Part shown: positions 1 through 9,519 of the stretch, one piece after another | How positions within the stretch are numbered: position 1 is the stretch's first letter | How the letters are laid out: every line of letters starts with the position of its first letter | NCBI RefSeq assembly: GCF_025905425.1 | Contig: NZ_CP109603.1 | Coordinates: 2,950,001 to 3,014,000, forward strand | From: Pseudomonas putida | Lineage (GTDB): Bacteria; Pseudomonadota; Gammaproteobacteria; Pseudomonadales; Pseudomonadaceae | DNA: 64,000 nt | Direction of reading: 5' to 3' | Position numbers and translations under genes: made by a program | Notes under the pieces: generated by a model | Seen by the model: only the letters and a program-made list of their open reading frames with translations | Database searches by the model: none | Told to the model about the DNA's origin: nothing

Positions 1-3000
1 TGAGGTTCATCAGGTTGTTGTTCGAGCCGTCCACTGCACGCAGGCCCAGGGGCGCGCGGATGTTCGGGACCAGCGAGAGAATGTCTTGCCCGGCGGCATC
101 GGCCTCGGCGATCTTGATCTGGGCCAGGATGAAGTTAAGGTCGGAGCGGACCATTTGCAGGCCCGCACCACCTTCGCTGGCATCGACCACAGGCGTTGGC
201 GCCGTAGGTACCACGGGCGCGCCAGGCTCAACCACGGCAGTGGGCTGGGAGAACAGCACCTCGGTGGTGCCATGGGCGTCCTGGTAGATCGCCTTGACCC
301 GCAGCGACAACCCGGCCAGGTCCGGCGAGACCTTGAACGCCGTGCCATCGGCGCTCTGGAACGCCAGGTCGCCGGCCGGCAGCAGGATGATGTCCTCGAA
401 CACACCGCTGCCCGGGTCCGCCTCGAACTGCCAGTAGTAGGACACCGAGGTGTTGTTGAGCAGGCCTTGCGGGTTGGTCGGCGAAATGTTGTCGCCATCC
501 AGCACCCCGGCCATGCTCACGGTCAGCATGTCGCCTACCGTTATCGCGCCGCCGTTGCCGTCGGTGACGGTCGGGCTGCCGGTAGGCTGGGCATTCACCC
601 CTGGCACCAGCACCCGCTGGCCGTCGGAGAATTGCAGGCGCTCGATATGCAGCAGGGTATCGGTGCCGTCACCGCCGACGGTATCGGTTACCGTCCATAT
701 ATCGTCCGCCACATCGGCCGTGCCCCGGGTGTTCTGGGTGACCACGTAGTCGGCCTGAAGACCGGAGAACACGGCGGTATCGAAGGCAGCCCCGCCCGTC
801 GAGGTGCCCGGCAGGATTTCCCGCACGGCCTTGAGCTGGCCAGGGTTGTAGGTGCGGTCGAGCATGAACGGGATCATGTCGACCATGCTGTCGAAGCTGG
901 CGATTTCCGGCCCGGTATGGTTGACATCATCCGGGGCATACACGGCGATCCGCACGTTGATCCACTTGTCACCGTCGATCAGGTCATCGCCACCACGGCC
1001 CTCGATCAGGTCGCTACCATTGCCGCCGAGGATGATGTTGCCGGTGGCAAAGCCCGTAGTGGGCAAGCCGGCGTCAGCCAGGAACTGCTCCAGCCCACGG
1101 ATCAATGCCACGTTGGTCAGCGCACTGCCGGTGGCACCGCCGTGGTTAAGAATGGTGACCGCATCGACGTCATCGCCTTTGAGCACATCGCCGAATTTGG
1201 AACCGGACAACCCTTCGACTTCGGCAAAGCGATCGAGGATCGAGGCCGGCGAGGCGCCGACCGGGTTGAACACCCCGGCGTTCTGGTTCGGCGCGTTGCC
1301 ATGGGGCTGCGCCAGCGCAGCCAGGCTCAAGTCGACGGTCACGCCGACCTGGTCATTCTTGTAGGTCACCCAGTCGAAACCGGACATACCGTCCATCTTG
1401 TCCTGGGCATCGCTGCCGACAAAGATGTCATCACCGCCTTCGCCAATCATTTCGTCGAAGCCACCGCCACCGACGAAGATGTCGTTGCCGATCACTTCGT
1501 CACCCAGCAGGGGCGCGAAGTTGTCGCCGGGGGCGCCGTCCTGGGTGCCCTTCTCGATCCAGTCATCGCCCTCGTTGCCGGTCGGTGGCAGGTTGGTCTT
1601 GGCGCCGAGGATGAAGTCGTCGCCCTGGCCGCCGAAGGTGGTGCTGATGTCTTCGGTGGTGATAATGAAGTCCTGGCCGTCGCCACCCAAAATCAGGTTA
1701 CCGGCGACCCCCATGCTGCCGGCTACGATCACATCGTTACCGGCGTTGCCTTCCAGGCGGTTGTCGCCAAACGAGTCGGTGATGATGTCGTCGCCCGCGC
1801 CGCCCAGCACCGCATCGTTACCCGCCCCGCCTTCGAGGCGGTCGTTGCCGCCGTCGCCGTAGACAGTGTCGTCACCTTCGCCTGAGATGATGATGTCATT
1901 GCCTGCGGTGCCACCGAGGACCACATGGTCTTCACCGGTGTAGTGCAGGTAGTTGCTGTCGGCGCCCACGGTATCCGGGTTGTCGCGGATCACCAGCGGC
2001 ACGATTTCCTGGCCGTAGATCAGGATGCCGCCCGTTGGGTCGGCCTTGCCGTCGGCACCCAGCCCGGTGAACTGGTTGGCCTGGTTCACTTCGAGGGTGA
2101 AGGTGGGCGTCAGGAACACGGTGTTGGACAGGTGGGTGACATCGGAGTTGAGCATGATCAGCTTGGCGAAGGAGTTGTTTTCAAGCTCCGTGCCGAAGTT
2201 CGTGCCCGCCATGCGCGACAGGTAGTAGAAGCGGTCGCCGTTCTGCAGCGCTTCCATCTGGGTTTCGAAAATGAAGTTGAAGCTCGACCCGAGCATGCCG
2301 CCGAACGGCATCTTCTGCTCGGCCAGGCCACCGACCCAGAAGTCAATGGTGTCAACGCCGGTGATGGTCACCCCGGTCACGTCGTCGGCAGTGCCCAACA
2401 CCCCGTCTTTACCGGCCTGGGTCACGTTGGCCCAGGCGCCGGTACCGTTGAGGAAGTCGAGGCGGTCCGCGGGCGCGCCGTCGCCACCGAATACCAGGGC
2501 CATGGCCGCCGCGCGCTTGTCTGCCAGCGTGGTGGCCCCTGTGATCGAAGCATGGGTACCGTATGCAGCGATGAAGTTGACCAGCGATGCGGGGTGCTTG
2601 AGGTGGTCGGCAAAGTCGACCCAACTGATGTACGCCTTGAGCTGGCTGTCGCCGGTCGCGGTATAGAACTCACGACGGGCCTCGTTCAGCGACGGGATGC
2701 CGGTGTCGCGCCCGCGTGCCAGGTTCAGTGCCGGCAGGTCGAGCGGCAGGCCCAGCAGGTTGTTGCGCAGCGCTTCGGTGACGAACTCGTCGATCTCGTT
2801 GCCAACCTGACGCGTCACGCCACGGATAATCGCCCCGGCCGCCTCATCGGCGGTCGCCCCACTGCCGGCGAACGCCAACGGGTTGAGGAAGGCGGCGATC
2901 AGGCCGAGCTGCTGGTCGGGGTTGTTGGGGTCGGAGAGGATCGGGTTGAACTCAGGGTCGAAGCGGTCGACGGTCTCGGTCAGCATCGAGTGACCGAAGC

Positions 3001-4639
3001 GGTACACCACATGGGCGAACTCGGCGAGAATGGCCGGGTTGATCGAGGTGTCATAACCGTTGGGCGCCAGGAATTCGTCGATCTGCGGCTGGATGGTGCG
3101 CGCGAATTCTTCGAACACCAGGTGCTGGTACTGCATCTCGGTGCCGACCTTGGCCGCCTGGAACAGGCGTTCGCCGTCCCACACTAACGCGGCGATAGCG
3201 GCGGGTGTGGTCGGTAGGGCGGCAACGTCATCCACCAGCCATTCGTTGAGGAAGGCCAGATCGCCCGCGGCAAGGATAGTGTCCTTGGACTGCTGGACCA
3301 GGCGGTTGTGTTCGGAGTGGAACACATGGTGCACGGCGGTCAGGCCGATGTTTTCGTTCACCCGGCCGTCGCCGGCGATGTAGTGGGCGTCGAGCAGTTC
3401 GTTGTCATAGGTCAGGTTGTTGCCACCTGCCCCCACCTGCTGGGCATTGCCCACGTCGCTGTCGGCGTCGGCCTGCAGCACGCCGCCGACCACTACAGGG
3501 GCCGCGTTGTGGGCGATGTCGTCAAGGAAGCCATGCCCGGTGCTCACGGCATTGGCCAGGCTGATGGGCGCGGCGCGATTGCCTTCGACCAGCTGGGTCA
3601 CGTCATCGGCGGTCCCGGCGATACCGTCAGCGCCGTTGCTGACGCGCATCACCACCTGTGGCATGCCGTTGGGCCCCCGCAGGAAGTTGCCATAGGCATC
3701 GGTCGCCAGCAGCGGCACGTTGTGCACGTCGGCATCGGTCAGGTTGATACCGAGCACGTCACGGGCCTGGGCCTTGACCACGGCCCAGGTGGCCATGCCG
3801 CCACCCTCGCCATTGCCATCGTCAGCCGTGCCGAATTTGCCGTCAGCGCCCAGGTCACGATTGGTGATCAGGTTCCCGGTGGCGATCGGGTCGCCTGCGG
3901 CGTTGAGCATGTACTCGCGCAGGAACACCTGATGCGAGGGGTGTGAGCTGTAGGTCTGGCTCTGGTCCACGAACGGCGAGGTGGTGTTGGGCTGGCTATC
4001 GTCTGCGGTGCCGACCACGCCGTCCGCGCCGGCCGTGCGCACGGCACGCGACAGCACCATGAAGTTGGTCGGGCTGTCGGGCACGTACAACGGATCATCC
4101 GGCTGCAGCGGAATGAACACGATGTCGGTCGCGCTTTTGGTCACCAGGTCCAGGCCGTGATCGAAGAACTGGCCAAAGAAGGTCATCCAGGCGTTGAAGC
4201 CAGCGGTCAGGCCCGCGTCTGCCGACTGGTTGGGGATGAAGAACACCGGTTTGTCATCACTGGTGCCGAACACGCCGTCAAGGCCGGGGCTCATCACCGG
4301 CGCGGCGCCACCATTGGCCTCGACTGCGGCCGGGTTGTTCGGCGTCTGGTCGACGATCAGGTTACTGATGATGCGAGGCTGCGCGTCGACCACCGTGCCG
4401 GTTCCGACGTAGGCCGCACGATAGGCGGGGTCGAGCAAGCGCAGGAACGCGTTGTCGGCGGCGCCGAACTCGCTTTGCCCAGTCACCAGGTTATTGAAGC
4501 TGCCGTCCACGGTGCGCAAGCCGAACGGCACCTGGCTGTTGGGCAGCAGATCGGTGAGATTGGCGCCCTTGGCGTGGGCTTCGGCGATAAAGATCTGCTT
4601 GAGGATGAACTCCAGGTCCGACTTGCTGAAATTGGCCAT
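1..4639 (-). CDS. Giant secreted animal-type heme peroxidase with RTX calcium-binding repeats (5' part; runs off the left edge)
   Basis: About 1546 codons lie in the window and the frame stays open to base 1, so the C-terminus and its type I secretion signal are missing. It starts MANFSKSDLEFILKQIF at 4639. Residues about 40-800 look like an animal heme peroxidase: AVHHVFHSEHNRL has H444-N445, and RFGHSML holds H550, the expected proximal heme ligand. Residues about 907-1087 (bases 1920-1380) carry GGxGxDxxx-type RTX nonapeptides such as GGAGDDIITD. A linker and Ig-like segment follow. Near residue 1496 (base 154) the sequence VRSDLNFILAQIKIAEA repeats the N-terminus, so a second peroxidase module starts at the edge. 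The likely role is a secreted, calcium-folded peroxidase or adhesin. KT2440 has a similar protein, annotated as a hemolysin-type bacteriocin, beside the same exporter (my recollection). The facing genes at 5106-9519 are its probable secretion system. Confidence 0.9.
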   Translation of the reverse strand, partial: MANFSKSDLEFILKQIFIAEAHAKGANLTDLLPNSQVPFGLRTVDGSFNNLVTGQSEFGAADNAFLRLLDPAYRAAYVGTGTVVDAQPRIISNLIVDQTPNNPAAVEANGGAAPVMSPGLDGVFGTSDDKPVFFIPNQSADAGLTAGFNAWMTFFGQFFDHGLDLVTKSATDIVFIPLQPDDPLYVPDSPTNFMVLSRAVRTAGADGVVGTADDSQPNTTSPFVDQSQTYSSHPSHQVFLREYMLNAAGDPIATGNLITNRDLGADGKFGTADDGNGEGGGMATWAVVKAQARDVLGINLTDADVHNVPLLATDAYGNFLRGPNGMPQVVMRVSNGADGIAGTADDVTQLVEGNRAAPISLANAVSTGHGFLDDIAHNAAPVVVGGVLQADADSDVGNAQQVGAGGNNLTYDNELLDAHYIAGDGRVNENIGLTAVHHVFHSEHNRLVQQSKDTILAAGDLAFLNEWLVDDVAALPTTPAAIAALVWDGERLFQAAKVGTEMQYQHLVFEEFARTIQPQIDEFLAPNGYDTSINPAILAEFAHVVYRFGHSMLTETVDRFDPEFNPILSDPNNPDQQLGLIAAFLNPLAFAGSGATADEAAGAIIRGVTRQVGNEIDEFVTEALRNNLLGLPLDLPALNLARGRDTGIPSLNEARREFYTATGDSQLKAYISWVDFADHLKHPASLVNFIAAYGTHASITGATTLADKRAAAMALVFGGDGAPADRLDFLNGTGAWANVTQAGKDGVLGTADDVTGVTITGVDTIDFWVGGLAEQKMPFGGMLGSSFNFIFETQMEALQNGDRFYYLSRMAGTNFGTELENNSFAKLIMLNSDVTHLSNTVFLTPTFTLEVNQANQFTGLGADGKADPTGGILIYGQEIVPLVIRDNPDTVGADSNYLHYTGEDHVVLGGTAGNDIIISGEGDDTVYGDGGNDRLEGGAGNDAVLGGAGDDIITDSFGDNRLEGNAGNDVIVAGSMGVAGNLILGGDGQDFIITTEDISTTFGGQGDDFILGAKTNLPPTGNEGDDWIEKGTQDGAPGDNFAPLLGDEVIGNDIFVGGGGFDEMIGEGGDDIFVGSDAQDKMDGMSGFDWVTYKNDQVGVTVDLSLAALAQPHGNAPNQNAGVFNPVGASPASILDRFAEVEGLSGSKFGDVLKGDDVDAVTILNHGGATGSALTNVALIRGLEQFLADAGLPTTGFATGNIILGGNGSDLIEGRGGDDLIDGDKWINVRIAVYAPDDVNHTGPEIASFDSMVDMIPFMLDRTYNPGQLKAVREILPGTSTGGAAFDTAVFSGLQADYVVTQNTRGTADVADDIWTVTDTVGGDGTDTLLHIERLQFSDGQRVLVPGVNAQPTGSPTVTDGNGGAITVGDMLTVSMAGVLDGDNISPTNPQGLLNNTSVSYYWQFEADPGSGVFEDIILLPAGDLAFQSADGTAFKVSPDLAGLSLRVKAIYQDAHGTTEVLFSQPTAVVEPGAPVVPTAPTPVVDASEGGAGLQMVRSDLNFILAQIKIAEADAAGQDILSLVPNIRAPLGLRAVDGSNNNLMNL

Positions 4640-5105
4640 TTCAATTGCCCTCGATCTATCGGGAGAGAGAAACAGGGCAACAGGGTCCTTCCCGCGCCCA
4701 GTCAATGCTGACGTGCGCAGTTCGTGGTTCGTGGTTCGATGACGTCTGGTTAAACGCGATCCCTGTAGGTGCGGCCTTGCCGGGCGACCCTACAGGGCCC
4801 GAATAATCAAGACTAAAGTCGCAGAGTCAAACCTTGTCAATGAACCGTCGAAAAAATGACTCTCGATGATAATGCGTTGCAACTCGCTGTTTTTACGTGA
4901 CTTATGAAAAGTTCAACGCATTTATAGAGCAAAATGATATTACAAGACATTTCAGTGCATCCTACGCTGCTGCTTGTGGGAGCAACGCAGCGTTTTGGGG
5001 CTATCCGCCTATAGAGCGACCCGCCTGCGAGCCAATCAGAAGCCACATCTACAGCTGTCCGGGACGCCGCAACGGCCTCCGGTTTTGTGAAGAGGGAGGC
5101 CCCAG
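4640..5105. other. Divergent intergenic region between peroxidase and exporter operon
   Basis: No gene is visible in these 466 bases. They contain a 7-base tandem (GTTCGTG twice, then GTTCGAT, about 4720-4740), an inverted repeat CCCTGTAGG (4761-4769) with CCTACAGGG (4789-4797) around a GC-rich core that resembles a REP unit, and an AT-rich stretch from about 4800 to 4960 that could hold the divergent promoters. A GAGG Shine-Dalgarno lies just before the ABC gene. Confidence 0.6.
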
Positions 5106-6842
5106 ATGCACAAGCAGCCGCGCACCCGTTCCGAGCTGGCCGACGCGCTCTTTCGCCTGCGCCGCAGCTTCTACTCACTGGCAGGCTTCAGCGGCGTCAT
5201 AAACGTCATGATGTTGACGCCAGCCGTCTACATGCTCCAGGTCTACGACCGCGCCCTGGTCAGCCGCAACATCACCACACTGACGATGCTGACCCTGCTG
5301 GTGGTCGGGCTGTTCCTGCTGATGTCCGCCCTGGAAATGATTCGCACCCGGGTGTTGATTCGGGTAGGCAACAGCCTGGACATGGACCTCAACCGGCGCA
5401 TTTTCAGCGCCGCGTTCGAACGCAACCTGAACCGCGCCGGAGGCAACCCAGCCCAGGCCCTGCAAGACCTTGCGCAGGTTCGCCAGTTTCTGACCGGCAA
5501 TGGCCTGTTCGCCTTCTTCGATGCGCCCTGGACACCGATCTACCTGTTGGTCTGCTACTTGATCCACCCCCTGCTCGGGCTGGTCACGATGATCGGCTCG
5601 CTGATCCTGGCGGGCCTGGCATACCTCACCGAAAAGACCACCCACAAGCCGCTGGCCGAGGCCAACCACGCGGCGCTTTCCTCCGCCAGCTACGCCAACA
5701 ACAACCTGCGCAACGCCGAAGTCATCGAGGCCATGGGCATGCTGCCGTCGATCAGCAAGCGCTGGTACCAGAGCCACCTGCGCATCCTGCAGATGCAGAC
5801 CCTGGCCTCCGACCGTGCCGCCCTGATCAGCAGCACCGGGCGCTTCGTGCGCATCACCCTGCAATCGCTGATCCTCGGCACCGGTGCGCTGCTGGCCATC
5901 GAAGGCAAGATCACCCCGGGCATGATGATCGCCTGCTCGATCCTCACCGGCCGTGCGCTGGGGCCGGTTGAGCAGGTCATTGCCTCCTGGAAGCAACTGC
6001 TTGGTTGCCGTTCGGCCTGGGGGCGGCTCAACGAGCTGCTGCAGGACTACCCGCGCCGGCCACCGAGCATGTCGCTGCAACGGCCCGTGGGCATGCTTGC
6101 CGTGGAGAACGTGTTTGCCGGCGCCCCCGGTACCAACACCACCATTTTGCGCGGGGTGAGTTTCAGCCTGGCGCCGGGCGAAAGCCTCGGCGTCATAGGC
6201 CCTTCAGCTTCGGGCAAGTCCACCCTCGCCCGCTTGCTGGTTGGCGTCTGGCCGACCCAGGCCGGTAAGGTGCGCCTGGACGGCGCCGACATCTTCACCT
6301 GGAACAAGGGCGAACTCGGCCCGTGGCTCGGCTACCTGCCGCAGGACGTCGAACTGTTCGAAGGGACCATCGCCGACAACATCGCGCGTTTTGCCGAGGT
6401 GGACAGCGATGCGGTCATCCGCGCAGCCAAGAGCACCGGCGTGCACGAAATGATCCTGCGTTTCCCGCAGGGTTACGACACCCGTCTAGGCACCGATGGC
6501 AGCCCGCTTTCCGGTGGCCAGAAGCAGCGCATTGCCCTGGCCCGTGCACTCTATGGCGAACCCAACCTGGTGGTACTGGATGAGCCCAACGCCAACCTCG
6601 ACGATGTCGGTGAAAAGGCCCTGGTCGATGCCCTGGCCGAACTCAAGGCGCGCGGTGCCACGGTCGTGCTGGTGTCCCATCGGCCCAATGTGCTCTGCGC
6701 CGTCGACAAAGTCCTGATGCTGCGTGACGGCGGCGTGCAGATGCTGGGCACGCGCGACGAAGTCTTTGCAGCACTGCGTAAAGCGAGCGTGATACCTGCC
6801 GGCGCAGCGGCGCCACTGGCCTCGGTAAAAGTACGGGAGTGA
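5106..6842 (+). CDS. Type I secretion ABC transporter (PrtD/HlyB family permease-ATPase)
   Basis: 578 residues, normal for a PrtD-type exporter. An N-terminal membrane domain of about 300 residues is followed by an ATPase domain with Walker A GPSASGKST (365-373), signature LSGGQKQR (468), Walker B LVVLDEP (488) and switch histidine in VSHRP (H525). The ATG at 5106 has a GAGGGAGG Shine-Dalgarno. It lacks the C39-like N-terminal domain of double-glycine exporters and so fits the RTX type. It is the first gene of a three-gene operon with an HlyD-family adaptor (7-base gap) and a TolC-family protein. The obvious cargo is the divergent RTX peroxidase, which is inferred from position. Confidence 0.95.
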   Translation: MHKQPRTRSELADALFRLRRSFYSLAGFSGVINVMMLTPAVYMLQVYDRALVSRNITTLTMLTLLVVGLFLLMSALEMIRTRVLIRVGNSLDMDLNRRIFSAAFERNLNRAGGNPAQALQDLAQVRQFLTGNGLFAFFDAPWTPIYLLVCYLIHPLLGLVTMIGSLILAGLAYLTEKTTHKPLAEANHAALSSASYANNNLRNAEVIEAMGMLPSISKRWYQSHLRILQMQTLASDRAALISSTGRFVRITLQSLILGTGALLAIEGKITPGMMIACSILTGRALGPVEQVIASWKQLLGCRSAWGRLNELLQDYPRRPPSMSLQRPVGMLAVENVFAGAPGTNTTILRGVSFSLAPGESLGVIGPSASGKSTLARLLVGVWPTQAGKVRLDGADIFTWNKGELGPWLGYLPQDVELFEGTIADNIARFAEVDSDAVIRAAKSTGVHEMILRFPQGYDTRLGTDGSPLSGGQKQRIALARALYGEPNLVVLDEPNANLDDVGEKALVDALAELKARGATVVLVSHRPNVLCAVDKVLMLRDGGVQMLGTRDEVFAALRKASVIPAGAAAPLASVKVRE

Positions 6843-6848
6843 CCGATC

Positions 6849-8189
6849 ATGCACATGAGCCAACCTACCGAGTTGATTCCCGCCGAGGCCAACAACCTGA
6901 TCGACCAGGACGCCGGCAAACCGGTGCGCTGGGGCCTGTGGCTGGTGCTTGCCGGCTTTGGCGGCTTCCTGCTGTGGGCCTGGCTCGCGCCGCTGGATGC
7001 CGGCGTGGTCGCGACCGGCACGGTCAAGGTCACCAGCAATCGCAAGGCGGTGCAGCACCTGAGTGGCGGCACCGTGGAGGCGATTATGGTGCGCGAAGGC
7101 GATGTGGTGAAAAAGGGCCAGGAGGTGGTTCGCCTCGATGCCCTGCGCGCCGTGGCCGAACAGGGCGCGGTCAGCGCCCAGTACATCGTCAGCAAGACCG
7201 TTGAAAACCGCCTCGAAGCCGAGCGCGACAGCCGCGACACGGTGAGTTTCGACCCGGCGTTGCTCAAGCGCTTCGGCGCTGACCCACGCCTGCTGGCCGC
7301 CATGGACCTGCAACAACGCCTGCTGGATACCCGTCGCGCCGGCCTGGCAGGCGAAATCAGCATCCTCGAAGAGAACCTGGCGGCATCGGCCGTGCAGCTC
7401 AAGGGCCTGCAGCAGGTGTACGGCGCGCGCGCTTCACAGATCAACTTCCTCGGCCAGGAACTGCAAGGCACCCGCGTGCTGGCGGCCGAGGGCTATGTGC
7501 CACGCAACCGCCTGCTCGAACTTGAGCGCAGTAACGCCGACCTCTCCGCCGGCCAGGCCGAGAACCTCAACAACATCGCCCGCGTTCGCAGCCAGACCAC
7601 CGAGATCAAGCTGCGCATTCTCCAGCGCCAGCACGACTACCTGAAAGAGGTCGAATCACAACTGACCGATACCGCCAAGGAAAACACCACCCTGGCCGAC
7701 CGCTTGCGCGCGCTGGACTACGAAGTGACCCACACGGTGATCCGCTCGCCCATCGACGGCATGGTCCAGGCCCTAGGCATCGCCACGGTTGGCGGGGTCA
7801 TCCAGCCGGGTGCCAAGCTCATGGAAATCGTCCCGCTCGACGAGCCGTTGCAGGTCGATGCGATGATCCCGGTACAGGCCATCGACAAGATGGTCCCGGG
7901 GCTTGCCGTGGATATCGCCTTCCCAGCCTTCAACCACGCCCAGACACCGAACATCCCTGGTCGGGTCAAGACCGTCTCCGCCGACCGCCTGCTCGATGAG
8001 GAGAGCAAGCAGCCGTTCTACCTGGCCCAGGTGGACGTCTCGCCGGCCGGCATGAGCCTGCTTGGCAGCAACCACATACGCCCCGGCATGCCCGCCACCG
8101 TCACCATCAAGACCGGTGAGCGCAACCTGCTCAGCTACCTGCTCAAACCAATGCTCGAACGCGTGGACAGTGCCTTCAAGGAGCAATGA
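6849..8189 (+). CDS. Type I secretion membrane fusion protein (HlyD/PrtE family)
   Basis: 446 residues. A short cytoplasmic N-terminus and one membrane helix (about 28-49) are followed by a periplasmic part with a biotinyl-lipoyl-like motif (GTVEAIMVREGDVVKKGQEVVRLD), a long coiled-coil hairpin and a beta-barrel domain with TVIRSPIDGMVQ, all typical of HlyD-family adaptors. It starts 7 bases after the ABC stop, and its TGA is followed directly by the TolC start. A second in-frame ATG (6855) is a possible alternative start. It should bridge the ABC exporter to the outer-membrane channel. Confidence 0.95.
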   Translation: MHMSQPTELIPAEANNLIDQDAGKPVRWGLWLVLAGFGGFLLWAWLAPLDAGVVATGTVKVTSNRKAVQHLSGGTVEAIMVREGDVVKKGQEVVRLDALRAVAEQGAVSAQYIVSKTVENRLEAERDSRDTVSFDPALLKRFGADPRLLAAMDLQQRLLDTRRAGLAGEISILEENLAASAVQLKGLQQVYGARASQINFLGQELQGTRVLAAEGYVPRNRLLELERSNADLSAGQAENLNNIARVRSQTTEIKLRILQRQHDYLKEVESQLTDTAKENTTLADRLRALDYEVTHTVIRSPIDGMVQALGIATVGGVIQPGAKLMEIVPLDEPLQVDAMIPVQAIDKMVPGLAVDIAFPAFNHAQTPNIPGRVKTVSADRLLDEESKQPFYLAQVDVSPAGMSLLGSNHIRPGMPATVTIKTGERNLLSYLLKPMLERVDSAFKEQ

Positions 8190-8190
8190 A

Positions 8191-9519
8191 ATGAACCGAC
8201 ACTGCCTGATGTTGTGCCTGCTGGGGTTGTCCTTGCCGGCCAGTGCCATGGACCTCAAACAAGCCTGGGACCTGTTGCAATATCAAGGCCCTGTCTACCG
8301 CGCCGCCGAACATGAAAAAGCCGCCGGTATGGAAAACCGGGCCATCGGCCAGGCTGGCCTGCTGCCGCAAATCAACGCCACGGCCTACTACAACAAGGTC
8401 AATGGCACCCAGGAGCAAAGCAGCCTCGAAAGGGATCTGGACTACAACTCTAAAGGCGCCAGCGTGCGCCTGCGCCAACCGCTGTTCAACAAGCAGAAGA
8501 TGGCCGAATACCGCCAGGGCCAGCAACGTGCCGACTACAGCGTCGCGGTGTTCGATGCCAAGAGCCAGGATGCGGCGGTGCGCCTGGCCGACAGCTACTT
8601 CGATGTGCTCCTGGCCAGCGAAACCATCACCCTCGCCAAGGCCAAGCTGAACGCCTTCGAAGAACAGCTTGCCTCGGCCAAACGGCGCATGGAACTGGGC
8701 GCCGGCACGGTGACCGACATCGACGAATCGGTCGCTCGCCGCGACCTGGCCGAGGCTGACCTGATCGAAGCCCAGGACAACCTGGTCAACACCCGTCGCA
8801 AGCTTGAGGAGTACATCGGCGAAACCCCCGCCTCGCTGACCACTCTGCAGCCAGGCTTCAGCACCCCGCCGCTGCTGCCGGGCAACCTGCAGGACTGGCT
8901 GGTCAAGGCCCAGGCCGACAGCCCACTGATTCACGCCCGCCGGCATAGTTACGAGCTCGCCGAGGAAGAGGTGAACCGGGCCAAGGCCGGGCATTGGCCC
9001 ACCCTGGACTTTGTTGCGGGCTACACCGCGGGCAGCAGCCAATCGATTTCAGAGCTGAATCAGCGCAACCAGTACAGCTCGATCGGGCTGGAACTGAACA
9101 TTCCGCTGTACAGCGGCGGCAGCACCAGCGCGCTGACCCGCCAGGCCAGCGCCAACAGTTCGAAAGCCCTGGACGAGCTCGACGCAACCCGCCAGGAGGT
9201 CATTTCCGATACCACCCGTGAGTACCGTGGCGTGCAGAGTGGCGCGATGCGTATTCAAGCGCTGGAAAAGGCCGTCTCGTCCAATGAACGCTCGCTGACC
9301 TCGACGCGCAAGGGCTTCAAGGAGGGGGGTACCAGCACCAACTCGGACGTACTCAACGCTGAAGAACTGCTGTTTGACGCACGCCATGACCTGTTCGAGG
9401 CCAAGTTGAACTACCTGATGTCGCGCCTGCGCCTGGCATCATCGGTGGGCAGCCTGGGGGATGATGATATCGAGCTGGTCAACGACTACCTTGGGCCGGA
9501 GTTGATGGTCAGTAACTGA
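8191..9519 (+). CDS. TolC-family outer-membrane channel of the type I secretion system
   Basis: 442 residues from ATG 8191, which follows the HlyD TGA by one base and gives a hydrophobic signal peptide ending PASA. Two repeats typical of TolC proteins are visible, with long helical segments (NTRRKLEEYIGE, then RQEVISDTTREYRGV). An upstream in-frame start at 8062 would lie inside the HlyD gene and remove the signal peptide, so I reject it. It completes the ABC-HlyD-TolC set for one-step export. Its last 81 bases overlap the 3' end of the convergent MAPEG gene. Confidence 0.95.
   Translation: MNRHCLMLCLLGLSLPASAMDLKQAWDLLQYQGPVYRAAEHEKAAGMENRAIGQAGLLPQINATAYYNKVNGTQEQSSLERDLDYNSKGASVRLRQPLFNKQKMAEYRQGQQRADYSVAVFDAKSQDAAVRLADSYFDVLLASETITLAKAKLNAFEEQLASAKRRMELGAGTVTDIDESVARRDLAEADLIEAQDNLVNTRRKLEEYIGETPASLTTLQPGFSTPPLLPGNLQDWLVKAQADSPLIHARRHSYELAEEEVNRAKAGHWPTLDFVAGYTAGSSQSISELNQRNQYSSIGLELNIPLYSGGSTSALTRQASANSSKALDELDATRQEVISDTTREYRGVQSGAMRIQALEKAVSSNERSLTSTRKGFKEGGTSTNSDVLNAEELLFDARHDLFEAKLNYLMSRLRLASSVGSLGDDDIELVNDYLGPELMVSN

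Noticed and set aside
86..3187. Two long plus-strand frames (599 and 420 codons) over the peroxidase gene
   Set aside because: They are antisense reads of a GC-rich gene. The minus-strand frame has peroxidase and RTX motifs, while these have no domain and low-complexity H/V/G-rich composition.
5175..6080. 301-codon minus-strand frame inside the ABC transporter
   Set aside because: The plus strand encodes a complete ABC exporter with all ATPase motifs, so the antisense frame is a shadow.
8062..8190. Upstream extension of the TolC-family protein
   Set aside because: It lies within the HlyD gene and would put 43 residues ahead of a good signal peptide.
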